Of a stretch of DNA of 64,000 bases, positions 1 to 11,405 are shown in pieces (position 1 is the stretch's first letter; every line of letters begins with the position of its first letter). The DNA is from Myrica gale (Eukaryota > Streptophyta > Magnoliopsida > Fagales > Myricaceae). The notes under the pieces were generated by a model. It was given only the letters and a program-made list of their open reading frames with translations. It did not search any database and was not told where the DNA came from. The position numbers were made by a program, and so were the translations under genes. The stretch spans positions 15,691,001 through 15,755,000 of the forward strand of contig OZ005610.1 of assembly GCA_963930655.1 (NCBI GenBank), given 5' to 3'.

Positions 1-1035
1 GCAAGCTGAAAATGACAAGAGGGGGAAAAAGGGGGGTGAACTTGGGTATTGTTGTCTTTTCACCTTATCTCTTTGTCTCCTCCTGCTTAGCCATTCACGT
101 GAAGCTCCCTTGCCTTGTCTTTTCAATTCAATTTACCTTATCTATTCTTTTGCTCTTCACGTGATCACCAAGGGAAAAGCAACTCTTTAGCTCTTTTAGC
201 TTTCACGTGAACAACACATAAATTCTAGACTTTTTTCCTCTTGTTCTCACGTAAAGCACCCTTGCCACTTCACCTATCTTTTCTTTTGATTTCACTTATC
301 TACTTTTCACTTCTCTTATCATATAACTACCTTGACTTATCACACATATATGTATTCTAACTTATCTCCAATAAGCACTTTAACTTATCTAATTCAACAC
401 CATAACTTATCAACTTATCAACATGATAACTTATCTCAAGATAATTATTCTAGCCTATCTCTAAGATAGCCACAACAACCTATCATCTTAAAAACTCTCT
501 AGCTTATCACTATGATAAGCACACTCACTTATCAATTAAATTGTTTTCAAGCTATCATATATATCTAGCAGCTTATCATATAATATATCTAATGATAATT
601 TAAGACTAATGATAATTATGGCTACATAATGATGATCAAGGCTACCTATTAAAGGACACAAAAATATTTAAATGCTTAACATAAATTTCATGATTTTCTA
701 CTTAGATATTTTCGGCCATGATATATCAAATTTCTCTTCGTAAATTTAATTTCATGGATTATGGAATATAATAAGCAAAATGGAAAAATATAAGTCCATA
801 AAAGAAATTTACCTAGCAAGTTTCGGCTCTTAGGAAAAATAGAATTTAAACTTGCACTAAAACTTCCACAATGAAAAAGAAATTATTTAAAGAAAATTCT
901 TGAATAAAATTTCATAATAAGTTAATGTACCATAAACATTAAACTTAGGTCATACATTGGCCAAAAATATGGCCCAATAAATTAAATTAAAACAAATACA
1001 TAGGAAATAACAAAGGGATGAACGGGGGTCTCACA
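1..1035 (-). mobile_element. L1: giant gypsy LTR, partial (U3 side)
   Basis: Minus-strand copy of the giant LTR group. Its 5' terminus is at 1035, where the + strand reads GGGGTCTCACA, and the rest lies beyond the left window edge. The sequence is the reverse complement of the first kilobase of L2 (from 5125) and continues across the point where L3 is inserted in L2, so it represents an empty site for that insertion. CACGTG boxes lie at 96-101, 158-163 and 204-209, and about a dozen CTTATC (GATAAG on the sense strand) lie between about 60 and 580. It sits inside gypsy relic G5. It could be a solo LTR or the end of a longer element; the window cannot decide. Confidence 0.8.
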
Positions 1036-2660
1036 AAGAAGATCAAGAAGTTTCCAATGGAAATAGAGGGATGGAGATTGTCTATATATTTGACAATCCT
1101 GGATATGGGCAACTTTGATGTGATCTTTGGCATTGATTGGTTATTTGGTTATCATATAACATTAGATTGTCATGCAAAGGAAATAAGTTTACCAGTGCCT
1201 GGACAAAAGAGAATTCAATTCAGAAATTACAAGAAAGTGATTTCCAGAAAGGCAAGGAATTGCCTCATGTACGATTAATATCTGCATTGAAAGATTGGAA
1301 AAGTGTGGTTGATGGAGCTCATACCAGTGGTCTTTCCAGAAGAACTATCAGATTACCTGGTAAAAGAAATTGAAATTTCCTTGGTACCAGGCACTGCACC
1401 GATGTTACCAGCTAAACTAAAGGAATTAAAGGAACAACTGCAAGATTTATTGCAGAAATGATATATTAGACTTAGTGTTTCACCCTAGGGAGCTCCGATG
1501 TTATTTGTAAAAAAGGACGGCACGATGTGCATAGATTACCGGGAGATGAACAAGTATACTAGGAATAAATATCCTTTACCTAGAATTGACGACTTGTTTG
1601 ATCAATTGAGTGGTGCTAAAATATTTTCTAAGATTGATCTTAGGTCAAGATATCTTCAACTGAGAATTAGGAAGGAGGATATTCCAAAGACAGATTTTCC
1701 TACCAAATATGGACATTACGAGTTTCTGGTAATGCCTTTTGGATTAACAAATGCTCCTGCTACATTTATGGATTTGAAGCATATGGTATTTTGAGATTTT
1801 TTGGATCATTTTTCGGTAGTATTTTTTATGATATATTGATATACTGTACAAGTAAGGAAGAGCATGAGAATCATTTAAGGTTAGTATTGCAAAGGTTTTG
1901 GGATGAACACTTACATGCTAAATTCCGAGGACGTAATTCTTTCTAAGTGGGGGAGTATGTCATACCCCGAGCTTTTGTTTCGCATAACATATTTTTATGT
2001 AAAATTGAGTTAGGGTTTAGTAGTGCATTAGCGGGTAATTAGTGACTAAGTGAGAATAATTAAGACATGATTAAATGAGAATTGGAGTTCGCAAGTAACT
2101 GATTTTGGGTCACAAGACATTTAGACGTGATGGTAAAAGGCCGGGGTCATCAGTGGATAACACCGAACTCTGATGACTATGCCAACCTATCCGAACTAAG
2201 TGACTCTAACGATGGGAACAAGAACTAGGGTTCTCCGGTTTTTGCTTTCAAAGTTAGTCTTTGGCTGTAGTTTTTCGTTTTGTACTTTTTGTAGTATTTA
2301 CATTAAACAATGATGGTTCTCTTTTGTTGTAGTACGGTATGAATAAAAAGATCATGATCATGTTTTGCTTAAGAATCTTATTGCTTTAACGATCATCCCA
2401 CTAGCCATAACCTCGCATTAATAGAGGCTTCTATTACTATAAGACAACTCTAGAGGTCTTGACCGTCCGAGCTATTACATATATCGAGTGAAACCCGAAG
2501 GGACTGGCCTCCAACGTACATAGTAAATCTCAATGAAGACTCATCACTATCGTTGAAGTTCAAGTAGAACTCCTGAACGGCCAAGACAAATGGGATCGCC
2601 AAATTTAAAAGGAGGAGATCCCAACAACGACCCATAAATAGGCTACAAATGTGGGTATGC
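1036..2660 (+). mobile_element. G5: Ty3/gypsy relic (protease-RT remnant, PPT, 3' LTR start)
   Basis: A plus-strand gypsy fossil. The protease-like end (FDVIFGIDWL near 1110-1140) is followed by a reverse transcriptase part ([20 protein letters not shown] near 1530-1590 and [13 protein letters not shown] near 1730-1770). A polypurine tract AAGTGGGGGAG lies at 1945-1955 and an LTR-like start TGTCATACCCC at 1958. The order protease, RT, PPT, LTR fits a Ty3/gypsy element; a Del/Tekay affinity is inferred from the PPT-LTR junction only. RNase H and integrase were not recognised. It is old and broken at several points. The right limit is uncertain: 1958 to about 2660 reads as non-coding LTR-like DNA and I see no clear terminus. 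Confidence 0.7.
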
Positions 2661-2780
2661 TCCAACTTAGAAAAGTGTGCCGCGCTCTATAATCATGGTG
2701 CGATAATTTATTGTGTGCACAAGTATCAAAAAAACGTGAATCCTCCAAAGGCTGAACAGGTTCCTGAACTGATGATTTCT

Positions 2781-3078
2781 TTTTCTAAGTAACTTAGGGG
2801 AAAGGGGGAAGGGAGAGTCACCACGGCTAGGGCACAGGCAAGGGCGAGCATACCTTAGAGCGGTCGACCCACACATCCTTTAAAAGGGCCAGGTCCTTTG
2901 AAGGAGGAGCGCCAACTTATAAGGCCACCAACCCCGCCGCACCTTGCCAATGTGGGCCACGGCAAGGGCACATGATAGGCCCTTTTGACGGATGTGTGGG
3001 TCGACCGCTGTAATGTTTGCTCGCCCTTGCCTGTGCCCCTGCCGTGGTGACTCTCCCTTCCCCCTTTCCCCTAAGTTG
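2781..3078. mobile_element. F1: foldback / long-TIR DNA element
   Basis: Two arms of about 100 bp (about 2791-2891 and 2978-3077) are inverted copies of each other with a short GC-rich centre. Each arm carries GGTCGACC (2862-2869 and 2999-3006) and a GGGGAAAGGGGGAAGGGAGA-type outer part. The element is flanked by direct repeats at 2764-2780 and 3079-3095 (CTGAACTGATGATTTCT and CTGAGCTGATGATTTCT, one mismatch). Long TIRs and a target duplication of about ten or more bases resemble Mutator-type foldback MITEs, but no transposase is present and the superfamily is an inference. Confidence 0.6.
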
Positions 3079-3095
3079 CTGAGCTGATGATTTCT

Positions 3096-4703
3096 ATTTG
3101 CGCGGCTTCTTGCCTAATTTGGTACGTTGAAAGGTTGCAATCTTGCGTTTTGGCATTTGAGGAAAACAACAAAAGACAAGTAATCAGCGTATGCACATTA
3201 ATACTAACTGAAAAAGTAACTCCAATTGAATACAAAATATATAAACGTCGACACTGTAGATGGGAGCCATATAAAGCTGGATTAGTGCAAGAAATGCTGC
3301 AATTTGACTGTAAAAAAATGAAAATTATCCAACAAGATTAATGCACCTTGAAGAGAATTTTCAAAGTCTTTGTAGCCGTTTGCTCTTCACATGCTCCGCC
3401 ATCCTTTGGCTGCATGGTCAGTAATCAAAGTTCGAATAACAAAATTCGATAGGTGTGTTCGATAAGTCAATGACAAATTACCATGAAGAAATCCACAAAA
3501 GAAGCTCAGTGGCTGAAACCAAAATCGAACTAACATACTTTGGTAGATGCTTCTAAAAGTTACCAAGAGCTTCATAAAACCTAACAGATCAACGAATGCC
3601 ACACCAGTTTCTACCACCACCATGCCCTTGTGGTAGTCTAAAGATGTTTGAGGTGGATGATAAATGATTTGTAACCTAATAATGCCAAGGACTATAAGAT
3701 AAATAAATAAACATTGAACACTGTTCTATTAAGTAGCATGGATTACAAAAACATAACACGTTTGCAGCACATGGTCCACCAAGAGCAGTATCATCCAGGA
3801 TAGATAAAATGGTGCTAGACTGAATAAATTTAAAACTAGGAAATGCCATAAATCTCTCTACCATACAGCATAACAGACGGGGAGATTTCAAGGCCAACCA
3901 CCAGAGCCTTATGGGATTAGAAAGTGAAAAACTAAAACTTCAAACAAGACACTTGAGCTTCACAGAGCTTTAATAATTATGACGTTGTTTTCAAGAGCTA
4001 TAACATACTGATAAAATAAAGACTTCTTTTTGTTCCTCCTTTTTTGTAGAGAACAATCAACCCTTGATATCTTTCTCCTTCGTAGGGGGAGAGTCTTTCC
4101 GACTGCCATTTTCTTTTGGCAACATCAAGGTAAACACTGCACCCAGAGATTCTTTTGAAGGTTGCAAGTGATAGATCTAGAAAAAAAGAAAAAGTATCTT
4201 GCCCTATCAACTAAACCTATAAACTAGTTTTCTCATTCTGACAGATTGATATAAATACTTGATATTCCTAAAAATTTTGCATAATATGCATCATTTCAAG
4301 TTAAATTTTTGTATTTCACATTCTAACAATTAAAGAAAACAACATCACCTTCATCATAATGAGAGCCACAAAAAAAGAGGGTATGAAGCCAAAAGATAAA
4401 CCTGTTTCAAAAGTTTTCCAAAATGTGCCTTGGAAAGCTCTGAAGTTCCTCCAACGACACTTCCTCTGACATGAACTGGAAGTCCTAACAAGGACTCTAA
4501 GACGGAGAGATGGGGAAAAGTAGAGTAGCCAACAAGGGGGAATGAAAGAAATAAAATTTGAGACCAGAATGTACAACTCTACCTCCAACGGTGCACTCCT
4601 TTGTTATAGTTCTGAAGACTCCAAGTTTCAAAAAGTTGTATCCTTCATAAGTACACCTTTTGCAGCCAGAGCCCAGTTGAGACCATATGAAAATCCAGGG
4701 CCT
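3096..4703 (-). other. Low-copy locus, left half; possible host gene fragment
   Basis: This stretch is unlike the surrounding elements, and part of it (4165-4703) recurs at 38464-38999 on the far side of copia C1. On the minus strand several short open stretches are bounded by splice-like sites: one near 4590-4700, one near 4400-4480 (reading SEEVSLEELQSF), and one near 4060-4175 preceded by a pyrimidine tract and AG. Another stretch at about 3760-3895 reads LDDTALGGPCAANV. I do not recognise the protein. It may be a dead host gene, a pseudogene or simply low-copy intergenic DNA. Its role as the insertion target of C1 is better supported than its coding status. Confidence 0.35.
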
Positions 4704-4730
4704 TACTTAAAAATACACCTTTTGAATGCC

Positions 4731-5124
4731 GCTTGGAGCAGCTCTGAGCAGGGATGCTTAGATTATTACACCAGGCTTGTCAGAGTCAAGAATTGGGGTT
4801 GCCCGTGTTTGAATCACTGTTTTAAGGTTTTTTTCTTAGTGGATTTCAGATGGCTGCTAGCCCGGAGTAGTCTTTCCTTTGAATAATTATTCAAAGGTTT
4901 TCCATTTCAAAACAAGTTTTAAAGGAGTAGTCTATCTCCTTTAGTGTTTGTTTAATTGTTTTACGAGTTGATTTAATGTTCTGATGATTACGTTAGCGGT
5001 TTGATATATCTAGACAGATCAATTTTAGAACTTGTTTTGAAATTTGTATTAAATAATTTTATTTTGAGATTTCACATATTCACCCCCCCTTTAGGTGGAG
5101 TTAGGGTCTAAACTAGGTTTTTCA
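4731..5124 (+). repeat. C1 left LTR (part)
   Basis: Homologous to 38083-38463 of the right LTR. It ends TTCACCCCCCCTTTAGG...AGGTTTTTCA, the same terminus as the right LTR. It is followed by solo LTR L2 and then, at 13299, by the C1 primer site. Confidence 0.75.
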
Positions 5125-5574
5125 TGTGAAGCCCCGTTTATCCTTTTTCTATTTCGTATGTATTTGTTTTAATTTAATTTATGGGGCCATATTTTTGGCC
5201 AATGTATGACCTAAGTTTAATGTTTATGGTACATTAACTTTATTATGGAACTTCATTTTTAAGATTTCTTTTAGATAATTTCTTTTCATTTTGAAATTTT
5301 TGGTACAAGTTTAAATTCTATTTTTCCTAGAGCCGGAACTTGCTAGCTAAATTTCTTTTATGGACTTATATTTTTCCATTGCTTATTATATTCCATAATT
5401 CATGAAATTAAATTATGAAGAGAAATTTGATATATCATGGCCGAAAATATCTAAGTAGAAAATCATGAAATTTATGTTAAGCATTTAAATATTTTTGTGT
5501 CTTTTAATAGGTAGCCTTGATCATCATTATGTAGTCTTAATTATCATTAGTCTTAAATTATCATTAGAGATATT

Positions 5575-5825
5575 ATATGATAAGCTACTAGATATATACG
5601 ATAGATTGAAAAGAATTTAATTGATAAGTAGGTGTGCTTATCGTAGTGATAAGCTAATGAATTGTTAGGATGATAAGTTATGATGTTGATTTAGATAAGT
5701 TAAGGTGCTTATTGGAGATAAGTTATCAAGTTGATAAGTTGTTGGTGATAAGTTAGAATATATATATGTGTGTGTGATAAGCCATAGTAGCTATTTGATA
5801 AGTGGAATGAAAAGTAGATAAGTGA
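5575..5825 (+). promoter_or_regulatory. GATAAG cluster in L2 U3
   Basis: About eleven GATAAG motifs lie in 250 bp, mostly as GATAAGTT or GATAAGCT. GATAAG is the I-box core of plant light-regulated promoters. Equivalent clusters lie in L1 (reverse strand), L4 and L6. A function as an LTR enhancer is an inference. Confidence 0.5.
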
Positions 5826-5912
5826 TATGCAAAAGGTGAGAAAAGTCTAGACACTAGATGTTGTTCACGTGAAAGCTAAAGAGCTAAAGAATTGCTTGTC
5901 CTTGGTGATCAT

Positions 5913-6109
5913 GTGAAAGCAAGAGGAGACAAAGAGATAAGGTGAATTGAAGTGAAAAGACAATGCATGAGATTGAGATTCACGTGAAAGCAAGAGGAGA
6001 CAAAGAGATAAGGTGAATTGAAGTGAAAAGACAATGCATGAGATTGAGATTCACGTGAAAGCAAGAGGAGACAAAGAGATAAGGTGAATTGAAGGTGAAA
6101 AGACAAGAC
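5913..6109 (+). repeat. 71-bp tandem repeat with G-boxes (L2 U3)
   Basis: About 2.8 copies of a 71-bp unit starting GTGAAAGCAAGAGGAGAC, at 5913, 5984 and 6055. Two unit joins create TTCACGTGAA palindromes containing the G-box CACGTG. Tandem units in the U3 of plant LTRs often act as enhancers; here that is inferred. Confidence 0.8.
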
Positions 6110-6708
6110 ATATTGGCTTGGACGGCAATTGTCACGCCCCGAACGCTAGCCCGAAGGGGGTTAATGACTGCCGCGAACATTCACTCAATGAATGTTCCAG
6201 CGTTTTCTCTTAATCTTGCAGCGGATTTTTTTTTTTTACACAAAAACACCTACAACTGAGAGAGATGGGCCAAAGAGATTTACATAAACTTCAACTTACA
6301 CAATTGACTACAACGGCAATAGTGAAAGCATCCAAATTACAAGTCATGTCTGCATGGCTGAAGTACAAGTCCTAAGGGATTCCTACAAAACCTTTATATG
6401 GACCTACTCATAACATATATGTAATACATCTTGAATCCTTATACACATAACATAGACATTCACAGGATGCCTGATAAGCGTTCTTAGTACTTCCTATGAA
6501 CTCTTCAACTTCTGTTTCTGATAACCACGACTAAGATACTAGACATCAAAAACCTTGAACTCTACTAGTCCGAATAACCCATGACCACCACACAACGGAG
6601 GCTCATGACGACTCTTCAAAATTACATCTAACCTTTAATGAAACAACAAAGAGAGATGAGGACGTTCCCATCGGTCCCTCTTCTAGATTTTCCCACCTGA
6701 ATTGTTAT

Positions 6709-7899
6709 CTGGAATGATACAATTTAAAACATCTGTGAGTCGAAAGACTCAGTAAGGAATTATAATTAAAACATGAACTTGAAATCATGGTTTGGAAATA
6801 TGAACTTGAAATCGTGAGTTTGAAACCATGAACTTATTCTTTGAACTCATAATCTTGAACTTGAAATCATACACTTGCTTTTAAACTTGAAATCATCATG
6901 AACTCGATATCATAATGAACTTAAAATCATAAGCATGCACTTGACTCAAAATCATAAGCATGCGCTTAAACTTGAAATACTTACAAACTTGAACATAATG
7001 TAATTCAAGTACAACTTGAAATATCATGAGCTTTAACTTGAAATAATCATAAACTTGAACTTTAAATATCATGTAAACGTATGTAATTCATGCATGATCA
7101 TGAATCGTGATGCACGTGTATGCCTCATGATTGCATATGCACATGCACATGCACTTGCTCTTGAAAACATCTCTTATACTTATAAAGCTCTTTCTTTTGG
7201 AAAATCTTTTCCATTCTTATCCTATGGGCTACTTGAGCTCCATTTACCCCTGGCATCAGGGTTGTGCGTTCCCGTTGGAACTGTCCCCTATTTCCCTTGG
7301 GGACCTTACATATGGTCGAGCTAGCACACCTTCTCAATGTCCTTCAGTGGCTAGACACGACTCTTGGAGGTTCACACCTTCTTGCAAGCATCCTTCAGTG
7401 TGATTGCACATACCTCCCGGACTACCCATCCTTCTTGCAAGCATCCTTCGGTATGGGTGTCCTAGGTGACATCCACCCTTCTCGTAAACGTCCTTCGGTA
7501 TGGATGCACCTTCTTGACTTGGTACGGTACCGACCGACTTGGGTTCGTTAATTAACTTGTCATAAAACTTGTCATAAAGTAGCATAAAAATGATACTTTC
7601 ATTTGCATAAAATTTCTCCTTCTTTCTTATGACACAAATAAATGCAAATGCAATTGCTCATGACGTGCTCATGTCATGCTTGGTAATCAACTGATCATAA
7701 AATGCTTCTAATGCTCTTGACAGTTCGTGCTTAATGACAACTATCTCATAAACCTTTCATGTTTTCATTTGCACAAAAACTTCTTTCATGCTTTCATACA
7801 AATACGTATACGATGTCATGCTTGTTGAGAAATAACTTGTCATGCGTGGTTATAAACATGTTATGCTTATTCATAAAAACATGATGTGTATCATTCCAG
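6709..7899 (-). repeat. Inverted-repeat-bracketed domain of L3
   Basis: Bounded by CTGGAATGATAC (6709-6720) and GTATCATTCCAG (7888-7899). Inside are the hairpin TGAGTCGAAAGACTCA (6736-6751), CATGCAC-type runs, and a block with CTTGCAAGCATCCTTC repeats and the near-palindrome GGTACGGTACC. On the sense (minus) strand a GTAAGAGG donor-like site precedes the domain and CATTCCAG closes it. Confidence 0.65.
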
Positions 7900-8819
7900 T
7901 TTTGTAAAGCGTAAGTTGCTACTTACTATTTTCACTTACAAACGTAAGCTCCTCTTACCTTCGCTTGCTTGAGTGTTGAACGTCACATTACCTACAATTG
8001 GATCATACCTTTGTTATTCATAGGTTACTAGACGTATGGAGTAATCAATACATTACAATCATCCAAGGTATGACTTAAAATCTTTCCATGTTCTAGGCCT
8101 TCAATCTAGGATCCACTCAATATCAAGAGATAACTACAAATGCATCAAAACACACTCTCTATTCCAGCTCTGAAATCTGCTTATGTAATTACCAGCCATC
8201 ACAACAATCTTTTCAACGTTCTAACTTCCAACAACCAAAACTCTAATCTCTTCATGACACAACCAACATCCAAGGCTAATTTAACATCTCATAACAGCAA
8301 CCATTATTTCACATTCCTTCCACTTTTACAACTCCAACTCAAAGTTTATAACAAAACTATGATTCCATCTTCATCAAGCTATACTATTGCATTTGCCCAT
8401 TTCTTTTGGGCTTATCAAACAAGTAGGGTGTATCATTTGTTCTCTTGAACATCTTTCAGATCTAACCATATATCAAACACTTAGGGCTTGGTGGTTCTCA
8501 ACAAGACTCATATGCATTACATCAACCAATAGATTCGGCCATACATGCTCAAAATAGATCTCAGCCCTCTTTTAGGCTTTTCATCAAACACCTAGAGTGC
8601 AGTAAGCAATCTTTCTCTCTCTCGAACATATTTTCTTTTTCAGATCTGACCATAACTCTCCTTGGTTTTGTGTACAAGCCTTACAACTTTCTAAAGCTAA
8701 TTAGATCTACATTTTCCTCAAAGAAAACACATGAATCTCAAAGAGAAAATCTAACAACACAACCAACAACCATTCAAAAAGAAAAAGAGAACATAGGTGA
8801 AAATGGGTAAGGCTTGGCC

Positions 8820-8960
8820 GGCCATAACCACTCACCTCCTTCTCTCTCTCTTTCTTTCTCTTCTTCCTTTCTTCCTCTTCTTTTCTCCTTCTTTCTTTCT
8901 TCTCTTCTTCGGTGGGAGCTAGGGCAAAATGACTTTTTGATTTGGGGGGGGGGGGGCTGC
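8820..8960 (-). repeat. Pyrimidine tract and G homopolymer in L3
   Basis: CT-rich low-complexity DNA (about 8830-8912), followed by a run of about 13 G at 8946-8958. It is purine-rich on the LTR sense strand. The charged or serine-rich frames read through it are composition artefacts. The same tract occurs in L9 near 55330-55450. Confidence 0.8.
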
Positions 8961-9085
8961 TTATACGTAAAGGGGCTTGGGGGAAGGAAAAAGGCAAAAC
9001 TACCCTTCCCCCCTTTCTTTTCCCTTTTCACATAAATTCCACCTCACATATTTCAATCCGATAAAATTTCGGAATGTAGTTATAT

Positions 9086-9448
9086 GTGTCGACACCATCA
9101 CTCAAGGTGTCGACACTTACAACACTTTTAGTTAGATGTGTCGACACCATCACTCAAGGTGTCGACACTTCCAACACTTAGTCAAAGTGGGAAAAATGTA
9201 AACTCTCGGGTTTAAGTTAGATGTGTCGACACCATCACTCAAGGTGTCGACACTTCCAACACTTGGTCAAAATTCACGGGAGTTCTGGAAAAAGGCGAAC
9301 TCTCGGGTATCGGTCTAATGTGTTGACACTATGACCCAAGGTGTCGACACTTACAACACTTAGTCAAAATTCACTTTGGGCTCCAGAAAAAGGTAAACTT
9401 TTGGGTGTTAGTTTAATGTGTCGACACTATGCTCCAATGTGTCGACAC
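9086..9448 (-). promoter_or_regulatory. Array of paired GTGTCGACAC palindromes (L3 U3)
   Basis: Nine exact GTGTCGACAC palindromes start at 9086, 9107, 9138, 9159, 9223, 9244, 9341, 9418 and 9439. A one-base variant at 9320 completes five pairs, each with 21-bp spacing. The array is 100-470 bp from the 5' end of the LTR, where enhancers usually lie. No factor is known to me for the paired form. Confidence 0.75.
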
Positions 9449-10444
9449 TTACCTCAAAAATCACAAATTTAATCATACATACACTTGCAATAATACGTAC
9501 TTAAGAGGTCATAAGCAATAACTTAACAGACCTAAAATCGGGGTCTCACAGCAATACCCAAGTTCACCCCTTTTTCCCTCTTGTCATAGTTTGAGTCCAA
9601 ATGTATTTTCAGCTTGCCTTTCACGCATCATCACCCTCACTTCCTCTCATTTTCATTTGCTCATTTCCTTGGCCGAACACTTCTCATTTCAAACTTGCTT
9701 TCTCTCTTTTCTCTTGAAACCGAAAACACCTCTCTTTGCTCTAGCTTGCCTTCTTTTCTTTGGTGACCGAAACCTTCTCCTTTGCTCAGCTTGTTTTTTC
9801 TCTCTTGGTGGCTGGAAATATCACTTCACTCAGCCATTTTTTCCCTTTGACAGAAACTCGGCACCCTCTTGGCCGAATCACTCCAAAGCTTCAAACTTGC
9901 TTTGTTTCTCCAAGCAATTTTCAGCTGCTGTACTTTTCTCTTTTCCTCACCATAAACTTCCATCTCAGCACCTTGTAGACACTATTCTCAGCCCTTGAAA
10001 CCATTCTTGAGGGTGGAATCGAAGCTTGAAGAGTAGAGAGGTTTTGGGTAAACCGAGAGCTCTAGTTGGAGGTTGAGGTAGATGTTGTTTTGCATGTACT
10101 GTTTTTGGCTCTTTTTCTTCAATGGTCCTGATTTTGTATATTTTGTGCTAGGTTCCAGCTCTTGAGTTCAACACAAGCGAGGTGGGGTTGGATTCCTGGT
10201 TAGCAAAGGATTTTGCTTAGTCGAATCTTGCATGTTCTATTTCCCTTTGTTTGGCCATAGTCCTTGTTGATATTTTTGTATGGAAATGGTAGATTTGATA
10301 GGTTGGTTGTGATGTAGTTGTTGGAGGAAGGGATAAGTTAGAGATGGAGAAAGAAATAATGATTTGGTTGTGAGTTGCTTATGGAAAATGCAATGAAGTT
10401 GGTAATGCATGCTAAGTTTCTGATATGAACTCCACCAACAATTG

Positions 10445-11405
10445 TGATGAAACCCGATAACAATGATGGATTGAAACCCCAAGATCGTGAAGACAAGATT
10501 TGTTGAGCCTTGACCCTTCACCTGACCAGATGATGAACCAAGACTACGAAGGATTGAAACGCCACACCAAGAAATCTAGGTGATAAGTTTCGGTTGCTTG
10601 AACGCCACAAGATGAACTTGATGTTCAAAGAGTTCTTTGAAGAACCAAGAGGAACACAAGACCTCTCAAATGATCTGAAAAATCAATATTGAATTCAAAG
10701 TTACTGTTCACGCGGAAATGGCCATCTAAATACTTGGAACATCCCTCCAAGAATAGGAAAGACATAACTATAGCTTTAAAGTCACATAAATATTACCATA
10801 ACAGGTTCCCACGAAATTAGGCCTCTTTGTCTACTAGAGGCAGCCAAAAATAGCTAAAGGACCAGGTACAATGTACTAATCATGCCCCAGCAAAGGCCAA
10901 GTTTATTCCCCTATTAAATTAGCCTTAAAACTCAATAAATTGGAGCTCATAAAGGGTCAAACGTTACTGTTCACATTGGTGCATGGATATGAGTCTCTTC
11001 ACTTGCCCTGATGACATGGACTAGGCCTTGATTATTATTGGAGCCCATTTTGGTATTTTAAAAATCAGCCCAACTTTCTTGGATTAGCCCATGGAGTGCT
11101 TCCTTGAAACGTTTGGCTCTAAGTCTTGTAATTGGGCCACTAGGAAGTGACAAAGGGTCTTGAGCTCCATTCCCATGTGTATGCTCAACAAGTCCAGCTC
11201 CTTGGTCACGTACAAGTCCAGCTCCTTGATTTGCATCATTCTTCCCCTCTTGAGAAGGATTTGTCCTCAAATCAGCACCTACATCAAATGGAGACAAATC
11301 AGCAACATTAAAGCTTGCACTGACACCATACTCACCGGGTAAGTCAAGCTTGTAGGCATTATCGTTGATGCGTTCCATGACTTGAAATGGTCCATCACCC
11401 CGATG
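10445..11405 (-). mobile_element. G6: 3' fragment of CRM-like gypsy element in L2
   Basis: Minus-strand LTR at 10445-11238 (TGATGCAAATC start, TTTCATCA end on the sense strand), preceded by a PPT CAAGAGGGGAAGAA and the end of pol (11239-11405, reading ERINDNAYKLDLPGEYGVSA). The reading frame continues through the PPT into the LTR as GPITRLRAKRFKEALHGLIQ, as in G3 and G4. Only the 3' end of the element is present. Confidence 0.75.

Larger units (their letters stand above)
6130..9550 (-). mobile_element. L3: solo giant LTR inserted in L2
   Basis: A 3,421-bp minus-strand LTR. The + strand begins TGTCACGCCCCGAACG and ends CGGGGTCTCACA. The exact target duplication is GCAAT (6125-6129 and 9551-9555). 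Reading from its 5' end (9550), it has a U3 with paired GTGTCGACAC palindromes (9086-9448), a purine-rich leader-like tract (8830-8985), the inverted-repeat domain (7888-7899 with 6709-6720) and the terminal stem. It is almost identical to L9, so both are young. Reading frames inside it (for example 8140-8448) have no recognisable product. Confidence 0.9.

Noticed and set aside
7131-7403. Met/His-rich frame in L3
   Set aside because: Generated by CATGCACATG-type repeats inside the LTR.
8707-9035. Lys/Glu-rich and Ser/Leu-rich frames around 8707-9035
   Set aside because: Products of the purine/pyrimidine tract and G run; low-complexity artefacts. The same applies to 48633-48998 and 55183-55491.
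9086-9448. CRISPR-like array
   Set aside because: Repeats are short palindromes with repeated, non-unique spacers in a plant LTR; no cas genes, and no prokaryotic signal in the window.
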